Assembly: GCA_032158295.1 (NCBI GenBank)
Contig: CM063245.1
Coordinates: forward strand, 26,221,726 to 26,285,725
Length of the DNA stretch: 64,000 bases
Source of the DNA: Pycnopodia helianthoides
Lineage: Eukaryota; Echinodermata; Asteroidea; Forcipulatida; Asteriidae
Reading direction: 5' to 3'
This document shows, piece after piece, positions 61,701 to 64,000 of the stretch. The position numbers and the translations under genes are program-made. The notes beneath the pieces were generated by a model that saw only the letters and a list, made by a program, of their open reading frames with translations, was not told the DNA's origin and searched no databases. Every line of letters begins with the position of its first letter. The first letter of the stretch is position 1.

Positions 61701-63861
61701 AGAACTCTTCTCAACATCTCCAACTACATCTTCACCGGCATCTTCACATTTGAGATGGTTGTTAAGGTATTAGCGAAGGGCTTCCTGTTTGGAGAGCACG
61801 CCTACCTGTACAGCGGCTGGAACTTCATGGATGGTAGCCTGGTGATCATCTCCTGGATTGATATCACTATTATACTCGTCTCATCAAATAGTCCAGAAAT
61901 CTTCGGTATACTCAGGGTGTTCAGGCTACTAAGGACCCTCAGACCATTGAGGTAAAGAACAACAATCAATCTTGGTGAAACCCTCAAGCGATCAGGCACC
62001 TTTTTTGGTGCAACATGCCTCTGGTACATTGTCATCACATGCTTCCATGCTTTTTCCATAGATTAAAGGAACATTACAGAATTTGTTTTTTGCTAACAAA
62101 ACAGTTGCTGGCAGTGTAAGCACTTTATGTAATCCACCATATACATAAACTGACAAACCTGTAGAAGTTTGAGATCGATCGGCCATCTGGGTCACGAGAA
62201 AATAGTGAAAAACCGATTACACGTTTGCATGAAATCATATAGATTCAACAAATAAATAAAACGCTCACTGAGCGATAAACTCCAATCGGAAAATTAGTTT
62301 ATTCATTTCTCATCAAATATCGCATTTCAGACAGAAATTTTTCAAGGGATGTTTTCTACTATCATCATCATTAGACCGTGTAAGTTTTATGTAAATCTGT
62401 GATCAAAAAGTATATTTTACAAGTTTTTTTCTTACCAATTCTGTAATGTTCCTTTAAGAGGGTTTGTTTTGCTTTTTTTCTGAATTTGTTTTTATTGAAG
62501 TGTGTTGTTAACATGTCAAAGTATTGCCTGGCTTATCTGTCTGCTTAAATAACTAAGTTTCATGATTTGATGTCATCTACCATTGACAATTAACATACCC
62601 ATTTTATACTCCGCGGTAGCAGAATAAATATCAAGACAAGTTCTCTAAAGAACAAAATCTACACAGCAAAGTAGATATTTATACACCTGGTGTTACCGCA
62701 AACCGAATATATATTGATACCTCACCATGCAATGCCTCAAAACCCATATACACTAGGGATGCTGGCAGAGTTTTTTTTCTGCCCCCTCCTACCTAAATCA
62801 CTGACCCATGTTGATTGACACCCCCTCTAGGATGTGTGGCATGGTCCAGCATAGGGTATTATGGAATATGAGCTTTCCTGGTGTGTACGATGTGGATATA
62901 AGACGATGGAAATGATGACTTATGTCAGCAAGTGCTGACAGCAGCCCCCGCTTTGAACGCTTAGTTTTAATTTGTGTCTTTTAGAAAGTTAGTTTTACCA
63001 GGAGTAAGTACAAGCACTAGGCACCCTGGAAGTTTTGAATTCATCGTTGTTTTTTCAGTATAAGGACATATCATACAAGGAAACTCTGTATACAAGAATC
63101 CGAAGCAATTAAAACAGGTTTACTTCACTTGGAAATTTGCAATTTCTATTAATTTTTCTTGTCAAGGATTTAGGAGGTGAACTACTTCTGCTGAGCAAGG
63201 TTTTCCATGCTAAGCAAATTGATGAGCAGCTTTATGAAACTTGTCACTGGGGGAAAGTGAGGGCTGGTAACACTAAATCATAACACATTTCATTTATTTC
63301 ACTTTTTTCCAAAGTACACTGACCTGGGGGAGTCAAAGTCTTTAATATCCTAGACTGGACCATTCCACATATCTAAGAGGGGGGATCAGGTCCCAGAGTT
63401 GTGTAGTGGGTATTTTTAGGTGCTGAAAAATATTTTTACTCATACACTTTGTGCACAGAATAGTACAGACATACAGACCTACTCAGATCTAACCCTCTGA
63501 AAAAGTGTAGCCATCTGTTCTTTGTGGCAGGCTTCCAGATGTCTTGCTGACAGCCTGTGCTAGGTTCTGAGGTTTCCAACACTCCTCCCCTGCCAATCAA
63601 ATTTTTGGGTCACTAGGGAGCCAGGTATATAAAGAATGGCTTGCATTTGTGTAATTCCTGTGTTTCCTCGAAGGTTTGAATTTCTTTTTGGTGACATTTT
63701 GATGACGTTTTGTGTTTTTGTTGTTTTTTCATAGGGTCATCAGTAGAGCACCTGGTCTGAAACTTGTCGTACAGACCTTAATGTCTTCACTTCGCCCAAT
63801 CGGTAACATTGTCATTATCTGCTGCACTTTCTTTGTCATCTTCGGAATCCTCGGCATTCAG
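6306..63861 (+). CDS. Cav3 (CACNA1G/H/I-like): Cav3 T-type voltage-gated calcium channel alpha1 subunit gene, internal part (19 exons)
   Basis: Gene-level entry; the exons are listed separately. The product is the pore-forming subunit of a low-voltage-activated calcium channel in the plasma membrane, which lets Ca2+ in near resting potential and supports pacemaking and burst firing. The visible part covers domain I S5 to domain III S5. T-type hallmarks are seen: TLEGW and TQEDW filter motifs of domains I and [10 protein letters not shown] followed by the gating-brake region after IS6, a His run in the I-II linker, SMGIEYHDQ at IIS1, [18 protein letters not shown] at IIS4, and [11 protein letters not shown] at IIIS4. 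There is no beta-subunit-binding AID motif in the I-II linker, as expected for Cav3. Splice phases agree at every junction. Both gene ends lie outside the window. An invertebrate Cav3 is co-orthologous to all three vertebrate paralogues, so no single vertebrate symbol applies. Confidence 0.95.
6481..7468 (+). other. Intron between exons 1 and 2
   Basis: 988 bp. It is T-rich at the start. About 6800-7073 forms an imperfect foldback (gtttagcgtcc at the left, ggacactaaac at the right, with gctgcctcc/ggcctgcctcc internal motifs). No exon seen. Confidence 0.75.
7469..7766 (+). CDS. Cav3: Cav3 exon 2: domain I extracellular turret and pore helix P1
   Basis: The acceptor tttctag precedes 7469 and the donor is GTGGGT at 7767. 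One incoming base completes the GG of exon 1 to GGG (Gly); the exon ends in phase 0 after AIFQ. It encodes a long, Cys-rich extracellular loop ([18 protein letters not shown], then [20 protein letters not shown]) and the pore-helix start [21 protein letters not shown]. Vertebrate T-type channels have the same order (CxNWNxYYxVC, GAINFDNI, IFQ). N-glycosylation sequons NTS, NNS and NSS are visible. The following codon must be the V of VITLE, supplied by either of two downstream exons. Confidence 0.94.
7979..8332 (+). mobile_element. MITE family B, copy in intron 2
   Basis: It starts gaaaggcaaagtataccttt and ends aaaggtatactctcccttta; the termini are inverted copies. The body is shared with copies at 23592, 42861, 51908 and 53773 (landmarks: cctgtgaaaat, tttttgagatat, aagaataatccctaat). 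Confidence 0.8.
8852..8966. repeat. Foldback family H copy (ggctatggc motif)
   Basis: A short foldback with arms containing gtggctaaggctattg and its partner gattagccatagccac. Related copies are at about 2296-2400, 16786-16912 and 41638-41722. Confidence 0.6.
9476..9850 (+). repeat. Tandemly duplicated tRNA-derived SINE
   Basis: Two nearly identical units follow each other (tataattacaagagagtg recurs about 160-170 bp later), each with ggatcagtggtttcttccc and gggttcgaattccacctta. The units differ at only a few positions, so the duplication is recent. The family also occurs at 6040-6285. Confidence 0.8.
10755..10986. repeat. Foldback with tggctctgcttac ends
   Basis: The left end atggctctgcttaccg pairs with the right end gcagtaagcagagccat. 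The interior is GC-rich and repeats gcgcttac and gaattc. It lies directly against the next foldback. Confidence 0.65.
10985..11356. mobile_element. Long foldback MITE flanked by TTAA
   Basis: A nearly complete 370-bp palindrome centred on about 11155 (cgaccatgttagtt arms, and ggccattttgtgg/ccataaaatggcc). The ends are TTAAAGGTAC and GTACCTTTAA. It has no coding capacity. Confidence 0.8.
11958..12097. repeat. Short foldback
   Basis: The arms gcctctgaaaaggtccggt and accggaccttcgtcagaggc pair, with gaaagctaaggcca and tggccttagctttt inside. It is centred on ttataaaactagt. Confidence 0.75.
14641..15300 (+). repeat. Pyrimidine-rich minisatellite, about 10.5 copies of 55-64 bp
   Basis: The unit reads ttctggattgttcttgtttg, then tctgtgcgtttttcttctac, then atgagtaggtaatgttttg. 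Copies are at about 14641, 14701, 14765, 14821, 14885, 14945, 15007, 15065, 15125 and 15187, with a partial one at 15255. Eight copies have AG|GTAATG and two (about 14720 and 14905) have AGTTAATG. It lies 100 bp upstream of exon 3a. Confidence 0.9.
15400..15492 (+). CDS. Cav3: Cav3 exon 3a: alternative domain I selectivity-filter exon (TLESW version)
   Basis: This is a 93-nt, phase 0/0 exon with a strong acceptor (long CT-rich tract, cactcag) and donor GTAAGT at 15493. It encodes [21 protein letters not shown] and [10 protein letters not shown]: the domain I pore loop with the filter Glu, the descending P2 helix and the start of S6. It keeps the Glu of the EEDD ring but has Ser where T-type and most Cav domain I filters have Gly (TLEGW), Gln instead of Met in the P2 helix, and a Pro before the S6 entry. 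Exon 3b, 365 bp downstream, encodes the same segment. Both read into exon 4 ([13 protein letters not shown]) in frame. Of 31 residues, 20 are identical to exon 3b. A large pyrimidine-rich minisatellite ends 100 bp upstream. Confidence 0.9.
15493..15857 (+). other. Short intron between the alternative exons 3a and 3b
   Basis: 365 bp. A 29-bp segment (accaccctccctctggatt and so on) is present twice just before exon 3b, at 15791-15819 and 15827-15855, with one mismatch. No third exon copy seen. The intron is long enough to be spliced, so steric exclusion would not explain exclusive use. Confidence 0.8.
15858..15950 (+). CDS. Cav3: Cav3 exon 3b: alternative domain I selectivity-filter exon (TLEGW version)
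   Basis: This is a second 93-nt, phase 0/0 exon, with acceptor cggccag and donor GTAAGT at 15951. It encodes [21 protein letters not shown] and [10 protein letters not shown], the same segment as exon 3a with the canonical TLEGW filter motif. The acceptor is weaker than that of 3a: the tract is ccctccctct followed by an AT/GG-rich stretch, and it sits at the end of a 29-bp direct duplication (15791-15819 and 15827-15855). If both exons were included the reading frame would stay open but the pore loop would be doubled, which would not make a sensible channel, so mutually exclusive use is expected (inference). Both copies share QDVHS and the WxW before YF, where vertebrates have Tyr/Phe. Confidence 0.9.
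16509..16637 (+). repeat. 48-bp tandem repeat, 2.7 copies
   Basis: The unit starts atcaactgcggtaatctggt at 16509, 16557 and 16605. The copies are almost identical. Confidence 0.9.
16786..16912. repeat. Foldback family H copy with internal duplication
   Basis: The left arm contains gctatggccgctggttgct twice in a row; the right arm has cgactggccataacccctg. It is related to 8852-8966. Confidence 0.6.
18308..19106 (+). CDS. Cav3: Cav3 exon 4: I S6 end, gating brake, His-rich I-II linker
   Basis: The acceptor ttttcag precedes 18308 (phase 0) and the donor is GTAAGT at 19107 (phase 1). It encodes [20 protein letters not shown], then [16 protein letters not shown] and [20 protein letters not shown]. 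This is the helix-loop-helix gating brake that follows IS6 in T-type channels and holds them closed at rest (family knowledge). The rest is intracellular linker. It carries an eight-His run ([13 protein letters not shown]) followed by QAPRASPE, which closely resembles the His run and APRASPE of vertebrate CACNA1G/H, and a conserved LHSI patch. The linker is rich in Ser and Arg and has many possible phosphorylation sites. At 799 nt this is the longest exon in the window. Confidence 0.95.
19107..19665 (+). other. Intron between exons 4 and 5
   Basis: 559 bp, without a recognisable repeat. The exon 4 frame stays open for another 56 codons into it, ending at 19273, so intron retention would give a truncated product. 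Confidence 0.8.
19666..20192 (+). CDS. Cav3: Cav3 exon 5: Cys-Pro repeat, acidic linker, II S1 start
   Basis: The acceptor cttcttcag precedes 19666 (phase 1 in) and the donor is GTAAGA at 20193 (phase 0 out). The exon encodes a Pro-rich stretch, then an array of Cys-Pro hexapeptides ([18 protein letters not shown] and so on, about 19812-19942) ending in CPHGCPEGH. An acidic run follows ([23 protein letters not shown]), split here as WTDSDSEND and [14 protein letters not shown], then [20 protein letters not shown] and the II S1 start [19 protein letters not shown]. Vertebrate Cav3 has a short SCPYC and a DSDSE motif in the same place, so the Cys-Pro part looks expanded in this lineage. Base composition is much more GC-rich than its surroundings. 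Confidence 0.93.
21239..21640 (+). mobile_element. MITE family A, copy 2 (long inverted ends)
   Basis: TTAA-flanked. Unlike copies 1, 4 and 5, its right end repeats the left end in inverted form for about 75 bp (tgcttacactgccagcaact up to the terminus), so it is a stronger foldback. Confidence 0.85.
23592..23987 (+). mobile_element. MITE family B, intron 5 copy
   Basis: It starts tttaaaggtaaagtatacct and ends gtataccttccctttaa. The middle has the inverted acgtttctgacagaaacgt motif near 23790. Confidence 0.85.
25661..25750. repeat. AAAT then TTAA microsatellite
   Basis: About 12 units of aaat/aata run directly into about 10 units of ttaa. The surrounding 25241-26110 is AT-rich and starts with a ttattatt run, like the tail of a retroposed element on the minus strand. 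Confidence 0.9.
26739..26803 (+). repeat. Short tandem doublet
   Basis: gcgattcctcagccagcaat plus cacagatatt occurs twice in a row. Confidence 0.8.
27656..27881 (+). mobile_element. MITE family F, copy 1
   Basis: A 226-bp element with inverted ends (tatagataggttgc, and ...aactatctata) and internal inverted catctttacgggt/cccgtaaagatgg. The second copy (50191-50422) is in the opposite orientation. Confidence 0.85.
27966..28117 (+). CDS. Cav3: Cav3 exon 6: domain II S1-S2 loop to S3
   Basis: The acceptor caaccag precedes 27966 (phase 0) and the donor is GTAAAA at 28118 (phase 2). It encodes [39 protein letters not shown] and [11 protein letters not shown]: domain II S2 with the conserved Glu of the charge-transfer centre, the intracellular S2-S3 loop and S3 with its Asp. 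It is nearly collinear with human CACNA1H/I. A repeat of the F family (27656-27881) ends 84 bp upstream. Confidence 0.95.
28118..28476 (+). other. Intron between exons 6 and 7
   Basis: 359 bp. A segment at 28244-28276 (ccctcccaggaaaggag and tttttgaattattgttg) also occurs at 26005-26037. No exon seen. Confidence 0.75.
28477..28665 (+). CDS. Cav3: Cav3 exon 7: domain II S4 voltage sensor and S5
   Basis: The acceptor cccacacag precedes 28477 (phase 2 in) and the donor is GTAAGA at 28666 (phase 2 out). It encodes [13 protein letters not shown], the S4 sensor [18 protein letters not shown] with Arg/Lys at every third position, the S4-S5 linker [20 protein letters not shown] and S5 LLSLFIFIF. All are close to vertebrate T-type domain II. 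A TTAA-flanked MITE starts about 60 bp after the donor. Confidence 0.96.
28726..29120 (-). mobile_element. MITE family A, copy 3 (minus orientation)
   Basis: It starts ttaaaggaacattacagaat followed by taaggaaaaaacttgtaaa, so the body is reversed relative to copies 1, 2, 4 and 5. It ends gtaatgttccttta. Confidence 0.85.
29121..29384 (+). mobile_element. LINE reverse-transcriptase ORF, C-terminal remnant
   Basis: The open frame ends in a stop at 29382-29384 and reads [38 protein letters not shown] and [20 protein letters not shown], then [12 protein letters not shown]. The order LAPxYL, LxxPRxRT, GDxAFxxxxPxLWNxLP and FKxxLKTxLF is the well-known C-terminal tail of non-LTR retrotransposon ORF2 proteins. 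Nothing upstream of the adjacent MITE matches, so it is a 5'-truncated remnant. It is inert. Confidence 0.8.
30611..30725 (+). CDS. Cav3: Cav3 exon 8: domain II turret (three-Cys type) and pore helix
   Basis: The acceptor atcccacag precedes 30611 (phase 2 in) and the donor is GTAAGA at 30726 (phase 0 out). It encodes [20 protein letters not shown], then [19 protein letters not shown]. This corresponds to the domain II S5-P exon that exists in two alternative forms (12a/12b) in the snail LCav3 gene, where the turret choice changes Na+ permeation (family knowledge). The turret here has Cys at GC, FC and EC, while vertebrate CACNA1G/H/I has one. I found only one copy of this exon: no second turret exon is visible in the flanking introns. 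Confidence 0.94.
30841..31226 (+). mobile_element. MITE family D copy
   Basis: The ends aagacactggacacctttgg and taccaatagtgtccagtgc are inverted copies. The middle has a sharp hairpin (gatttcgagacctcacgcgt and its complement at about 31018-31052). A diverged copy is at 47197-47543. Confidence 0.8.
32792..33021. mobile_element. MITE family E, copy 1
   Basis: TTAA-flanked 230-bp foldback with ends TTAAAGGGGCACTGTC and its complement. The arms contain cacccagttac/gtaactaggtg. Copies are also at 39059-39266 and 43306-43533. Confidence 0.85.
34169..34366. repeat. Foldback with gggcccaa ends
   Basis: It starts cctgggcccaacttcataaa and ends tatgaaattgggcccagg, with repeated gcttaagca motifs inside. 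Related pieces occur at about 11355-11525, 35845-36035, 47566-47745 and 60660-60850. Confidence 0.75.
34547..34702 (+). CDS. Cav3: Cav3 exon 9: domain II selectivity filter and S6
   Basis: The acceptor gtttttag precedes 34547 and the donor is GTGAGA at 34703; phases are 0 and 0. It encodes [20 protein letters not shown], the filter Glu of domain II in TQEDW, and S6 [18 protein letters not shown] followed by VEGFAAE. It is almost identical to vertebrate T-type channels. A large 11-kb intron follows, before the poorly conserved II-III linker. Confidence 0.96.
39059..39266. mobile_element. MITE family E, copy 2
   Basis: TTAA-flanked foldback (gttaaatgggccctgtcatc, and gcgacagtgcccctttaac). The arms ctcacccagttactgc/gcagtaactgggtgag pair perfectly. 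Confidence 0.85.
42861..43229 (-). mobile_element. MITE family B, minus-oriented copy
   Basis: It starts ttaaaggaaggggatacctt and ends aggtatacattgcctttaa. The order of body landmarks is reversed relative to 23592-23987. Confidence 0.8.
43306..43533. mobile_element. MITE family E, copy 3
   Basis: TTAA-flanked, with ends ttaaaggggcactgtcatca and gaccgtgcccctttaa. Closest in sequence to copy 1. Confidence 0.85.
45205..45490. repeat. Head-to-head pair of tRNA-like modules
   Basis: The minus-strand module (about 45236-45315) and the plus-strand module (about 45384-45462, ctagatagctcagttggtag and ggttcaaatcctgctctag) point away from a shared centre with accgccaacat on each side. Both have A and B boxes. 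The unit is a palindromic version of the repeat at 4113-4316. Confidence 0.7.
45780..45921 (+). CDS. Cav3: Cav3 exon 10: acidic start of II-III linker
   Basis: The acceptor tttttttgccag precedes 45780 (phase 0) and the donor is GTATTT at 45922, weaker than the others (phase 1). It encodes [20 protein letters not shown], then [14 protein letters not shown] and [11 protein letters not shown]. It is a charged, disordered intracellular segment after VEGFAAE. The sequence itself is not conserved enough to align with vertebrates, but the frame, phases and position fit. An inserted element with a 9-bp target duplication begins about 25 bp after the donor. Confidence 0.8.
45947..46291. mobile_element. 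Inserted element with 9-bp target duplication
   Basis: AGGATGACT flanks it on both sides (45938-45946 and 46292-46300). Its ends are related and inverted: ttagccttgctcaaggc at the left, gccttggtcaaggct at the right. The interior is unusually GC-rich for the region (gtgcgc, cgcacac motifs). A 9-bp duplication fits a Mutator-like nonautonomous element (inference). Confidence 0.65.
47197..47543 (+). mobile_element. MITE family D, diverged copy
   Basis: It starts ttaaaggcagggtatacttt and ends aaaagtatccaatgccttta. The body is shared with 30841-31226 (aataacaaacctgtgaaaat, and tacattactttagagggag). Confidence 0.75.
47951..48077 (+). repeat. 41-bp tandem repeat interrupted by a MITE
   Basis: The unit reads caaaatcttaaatctctaag followed by ctcatttctcacaactcaaa, starting at 47951, 47992, about 48033 and 48071. 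The fourth unit is split by MITE A copy 4 and continues at 48459 up to the exon 11 acceptor. Confidence 0.8.
48078..48458 (+). mobile_element. MITE family A, copy 4
   Basis: The left edge is TTAA and the right edge is GTAA (one substitution from TTAA). It sits inside a 41-bp tandem repeat, so the empty site can be read from the neighbouring unit. Confidence 0.88.
48500..48690 (+). CDS. Cav3: Cav3 exon 11: II-III linker with SPPII/TAATP motif
   Basis: The acceptor cacccacag precedes 48500 (phase 1 in; G plus AT makes Asp) and the donor is GTGAGT at 48691 (phase 0). It encodes [19 protein letters not shown], then [18 protein letters not shown] and [19 protein letters not shown]. Vertebrate CACNA1G/H have PPLI followed by TAATPM and SPFLD in the same linker, so this patch is a real conserved landmark. 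The region is intracellular and probably a regulatory scaffold. A MITE ends 42 bp before the acceptor. Confidence 0.9.
48691..49857 (+). other. Intron between exons 11 and 12
   Basis: 1.2 kb. A tcgcaac/tgcgaa-rich repeat (about 48705-48842) starts almost at the donor; a foldback (48922-49144) follows, then part of a family-D-like element (about 49437-49745). Confidence 0.7.
48922..49144. repeat. Foldback element
   Basis: The ends aaatttgaattcctcagact and agtctgaggaattcaaatt pair; the inner arms gacagttgctatgtc/gacatagcaactgtc pair exactly. Confidence 0.8.
49858..50063 (+). CDS. Cav3: Cav3 exon 12: II-III linker, Ser/Arg-rich
   Basis: The acceptor ccctctgtag precedes 49858 (phase 0) and the donor is GTAGAA at 50064 (phase 2). 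It encodes [40 protein letters not shown] and [19 protein letters not shown]. It is open in one frame throughout and its phases match both neighbours. The Ser/Arg-rich composition resembles the RRSSxNSL region of the vertebrate linker, a phosphorylation-rich segment. The assignment rests on frame, splice sites and position more than on sequence identity. Confidence 0.82.
50191..50422 (-). mobile_element. MITE family F, copy 2 (opposite orientation to copy 1)
   Basis: It ends actgcaacctatctata, the reverse complement of the start of copy 1 (27656). The full lengths match apart from scattered substitutions. Confidence 0.85.
51908..52312 (+). mobile_element. MITE family B, intron 12 copy
   Basis: It starts ttaaaggcacagtacacgtt and ends aacgtgtactatgccttta. 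A short direct repeat (gaagc.tttcaaa.gcttct) lies at the centre near 52110. Confidence 0.8.
52475..52726 (+). CDS. Cav3: Cav3 exon 13: II-III linker with internal repeat and apparent 1-bp deletion
   Basis: The acceptor tatattag precedes 52475 (phase 2 in) and the donor is GTAAGT at 52727 (phase 0 out); a second in-frame donor CAG|GTGGAT lies 12 bp upstream. The entry frame gives [19 protein letters not shown]; the exit frame gives [20 protein letters not shown], then [20 protein letters not shown]. The two frames differ by one base near 52532. An internal tandem repeat shows why: 52524-52558 is 35 nt and its partner 52559-52594 is 36 nt, and both encode DSR(R)TS..SCNG. One base is missing in the first unit. 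SCNG and the acidic DDEEI resemble DCNG and DEEEID of vertebrate Cav3. Either the assembly has an indel or the allele is broken. Confidence 0.78.
53002..53098 (+). repeat. Copy of an exon 14 segment inside intron 13
   Basis: ctgtccgtctg then aagctcaagaccctttcctt, tacatgtaacatgggcagaa match 56998-57095 almost base for base. In the exon 14 frame this copy meets a stop (TTA TAA), so it is not coding. It is either a partial exon duplication or a dispersed repeat that exon 14 shares. Confidence 0.8.
53773..54156 (-). mobile_element. MITE family B, intron 13 copy (minus)
   Basis: It starts ttaaagggaaggtgtacgat and ends aggtatactttgcctttaa; reversed relative to 23592-23987 and rather well preserved. 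Confidence 0.85.
54876..54905. repeat. CAT trinucleotide microsatellite
   Basis: About 10 units of cat/atc in a row. Confidence 0.9.
56695..57287 (+). CDS. Cav3: Cav3 exon 14 (probable): long II-III linker exon with apparent 1-bp deletion
   Basis: The acceptor with tract ttttacctccctacccaag precedes 56695 and the donor is GTAATT at 57288. Entry and exit are both phase 0, matching exons 13 and 15. The entry frame gives [33 protein letters not shown] and then a stop at 56839; the exit frame, open from 56814, gives [56 protein letters not shown] and [18 protein letters not shown] single missing base around 56828 would join them (593 nt, needs 594). The end resembles the SEDSCC before IIIS1 of vertebrate CACNA1H. 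A stretch at 56998-57095 has a close copy in intron 13 (53002-53098). This could be an optional exon; 13 to 15 also join in frame. Confidence 0.6.
57288..59457 (+). other. Intron between exons 14 and 15
   Basis: 2.2 kb, AT-rich. It holds the Leu/Ser-tRNA-like SINE copy 2 (58641-58870). No exon seen. Confidence 0.7.
58641..58870 (+). repeat. Leu/Ser-tRNA-like SINE, copy 2
   Basis: It has ccagactcaagctctggtgt, gatcagcagagtgtggttct and ggacacttgtgtcctaaag in the same order as copy 1, but box B is damaged. Confidence 0.65.
59458..59549 (+). CDS. Cav3: Cav3 exon 15: Cys-rich segment before domain III S1
   Basis: The acceptor gaatttag precedes 59458 (phase 0) and the donor is GTGAGT at 59550 (phase 2). 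It encodes [20 protein letters not shown] followed by [11 protein letters not shown]. It aligns with vertebrate YKPDWCEVREDWSVYLFSP followed by NRFR, the intracellular approach to IIIS1. [10 protein letters not shown] is the conserved part. Four Cys in 20 residues is unusual for a cytosolic segment. Confidence 0.9.
59550..60933 (+). other. Intron between exons 15 and 16
   Basis: 1.4 kb. It contains a retroposon tail (gcgctatataaatgtttact followed by attatt, near 60510-60550) and a gggccaaatttcat foldback (60660-60850). No exon seen. Confidence 0.7.
60934..61057 (+). CDS. Cav3: Cav3 exon 16: domain III S1
   Basis: The acceptor ttttttccggcag precedes 60934 (phase 2 in) and the donor is GTAAGT at 61058 (phase 0). 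It encodes [20 protein letters not shown], then [20 protein letters not shown] and SV. It matches vertebrate RFR..C..II.HK.FD.VVL.FIFLNCITIA.ERP, the start of domain III, with the S1 helix and the extracellular ERPDI loop. Confidence 0.95.
61058..61697 (+). other. Intron between exons 16 and 17
   Basis: 640 bp, more than half of it a SINE (61303-61652). No exon seen. Confidence 0.8.
61303..61652 (+). repeat. Leu/Ser-tRNA-like SINE, copy 3 (best preserved)
   Basis: Box A ttggccgagcggtttagag, box B gggttcgaatcccggtcatg, then acacttgtgtccttgagcaa, and a 3' tail gcgctatataagaactaagt followed by attatt repeats. It ends about 45 bp before exon 17. Confidence 0.8.
61698..61951 (+). CDS. Cav3: Cav3 exon 17: domain III S2-S4 voltage sensor
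   Basis: The acceptor atctctcag precedes 61698 (phase 0) and the donor is GTAAAG at 61952 (phase 2). It encodes [20 protein letters not shown] (S2), [40 protein letters not shown] (S3) and the S4 sensor [19 protein letters not shown]. Vertebrate T-type domain III reads the same order ([46 protein letters not shown]). A TTAA-flanked MITE starts 112 bp after the donor. Confidence 0.96.
61952..63734 (+). other. Intron between exons 17 and 18
   Basis: 1.8 kb. It holds family-A MITE copy 5; the rest is unique-looking AT-rich sequence. No exon seen. Confidence 0.75.
62063..62457 (+). mobile_element. MITE family A, copy 5
   Basis: TTAA-flanked, with both termini intact (ttaaaggaacattacagaat, and ctgtaatgttcctttaa). 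Probably one of the youngest copies, being close to the consensus of the five. Confidence 0.88.
63735..63861 (+). CDS. Cav3: Cav3 exon 18: domain III S4-S5 linker and S5
   Basis: The acceptor tttttcatag precedes 63735 (phase 2 in) and the donor is GTAAAG at 63862 (phase 0). It encodes [20 protein letters not shown], then [20 protein letters not shown] and IQ. It is nearly identical to the vertebrate T-type segment. It is the last coding exon in the window; the domain III pore (filter Asp) and domain IV must be 3' of the window. Confidence 0.96.
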
Positions 63862-64000
63862 GTAAAGAATTAATCTGGAATTTCTAGCATCTTGATTTCA
63901 GAACCTTGATTACTTCTTTAATTGCACCTCTTAGTATTTGACTATTGAGTCTATTAATAACTCTTAAGCCAACCTGACCCCTGACCCTGACCCCTGACCC
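63862..64000 (+). other. Start of the next intron, with ctgaccc repeat at the window end
   Basis: 139 bp after the exon 18 donor. From about 63973 a ctgacccctgaccc tandem repeat begins and runs off the window. Confidence 0.8.

Overview
The window is animal genomic DNA carrying the middle part of one large gene on the + strand: a Cav3 (T-type, low-voltage-activated) calcium channel alpha1 subunit, orthologous to the vertebrate CACNA1G/CACNA1H/CACNA1I trio. I find 19 coding exons (18 ordinal exons, one of them in two versions), all with GT-AG boundaries and matching splice phases. They run from the end of the domain I S4-S5 linker (exon at 6306) to domain III S5 (exon ending 63861). The N-terminus, domain I S1-S4, the domain III pore, domain IV and the C-terminus lie outside. 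No second host gene was found on either strand.

Layout: 1-6305 intron or upstream sequence with repeats. 6306-7766 domain I S5 and turret. 15400-15950 two alternative copies of the exon that carries the domain I selectivity filter. 18308-20192 S6 end, gating-brake region and the long I-II linker (octa-His run, Cys-Pro hexapeptide array, acidic stretch) running into domain II S1. 27966-34702 domain II (S1-S6, including the pore TQEDW). 45780-57287 the low-complexity II-III linker in five exons. 59458-63861 domain III S1 to S5.

The most interesting item is the pair of 93-bp, phase 0/0 exons at 15400-15492 and 15858-15950. Each encodes the domain I pore loop and the start of S6, so including one or the other gives channels with TLESW or TLEGW at the selectivity filter. 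The exon pair is preceded by about 10 copies of a 55-64 bp pyrimidine-rich tandem repeat, most of which contain a fused acceptor/donor-like motif. I know of T-type splice variants in the domain II turret (snail LCav3) and in the linkers, but not of a swapped domain I filter exon.

Two II-III linker exons (52475-52726 and 56695-57287) each need one extra base to stay open. This is either assembly error or real lesions.

The introns are full of short nonautonomous elements: several TTAA-flanked MITE families ending in TTTAAAGG..., foldback elements, tRNA-derived SINEs and one LINE tail. The element families, the single Cav3 gene and the intron structure suggest an echinoderm, most likely a sea star. 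That assignment is from memory of repeat families and is an inference.
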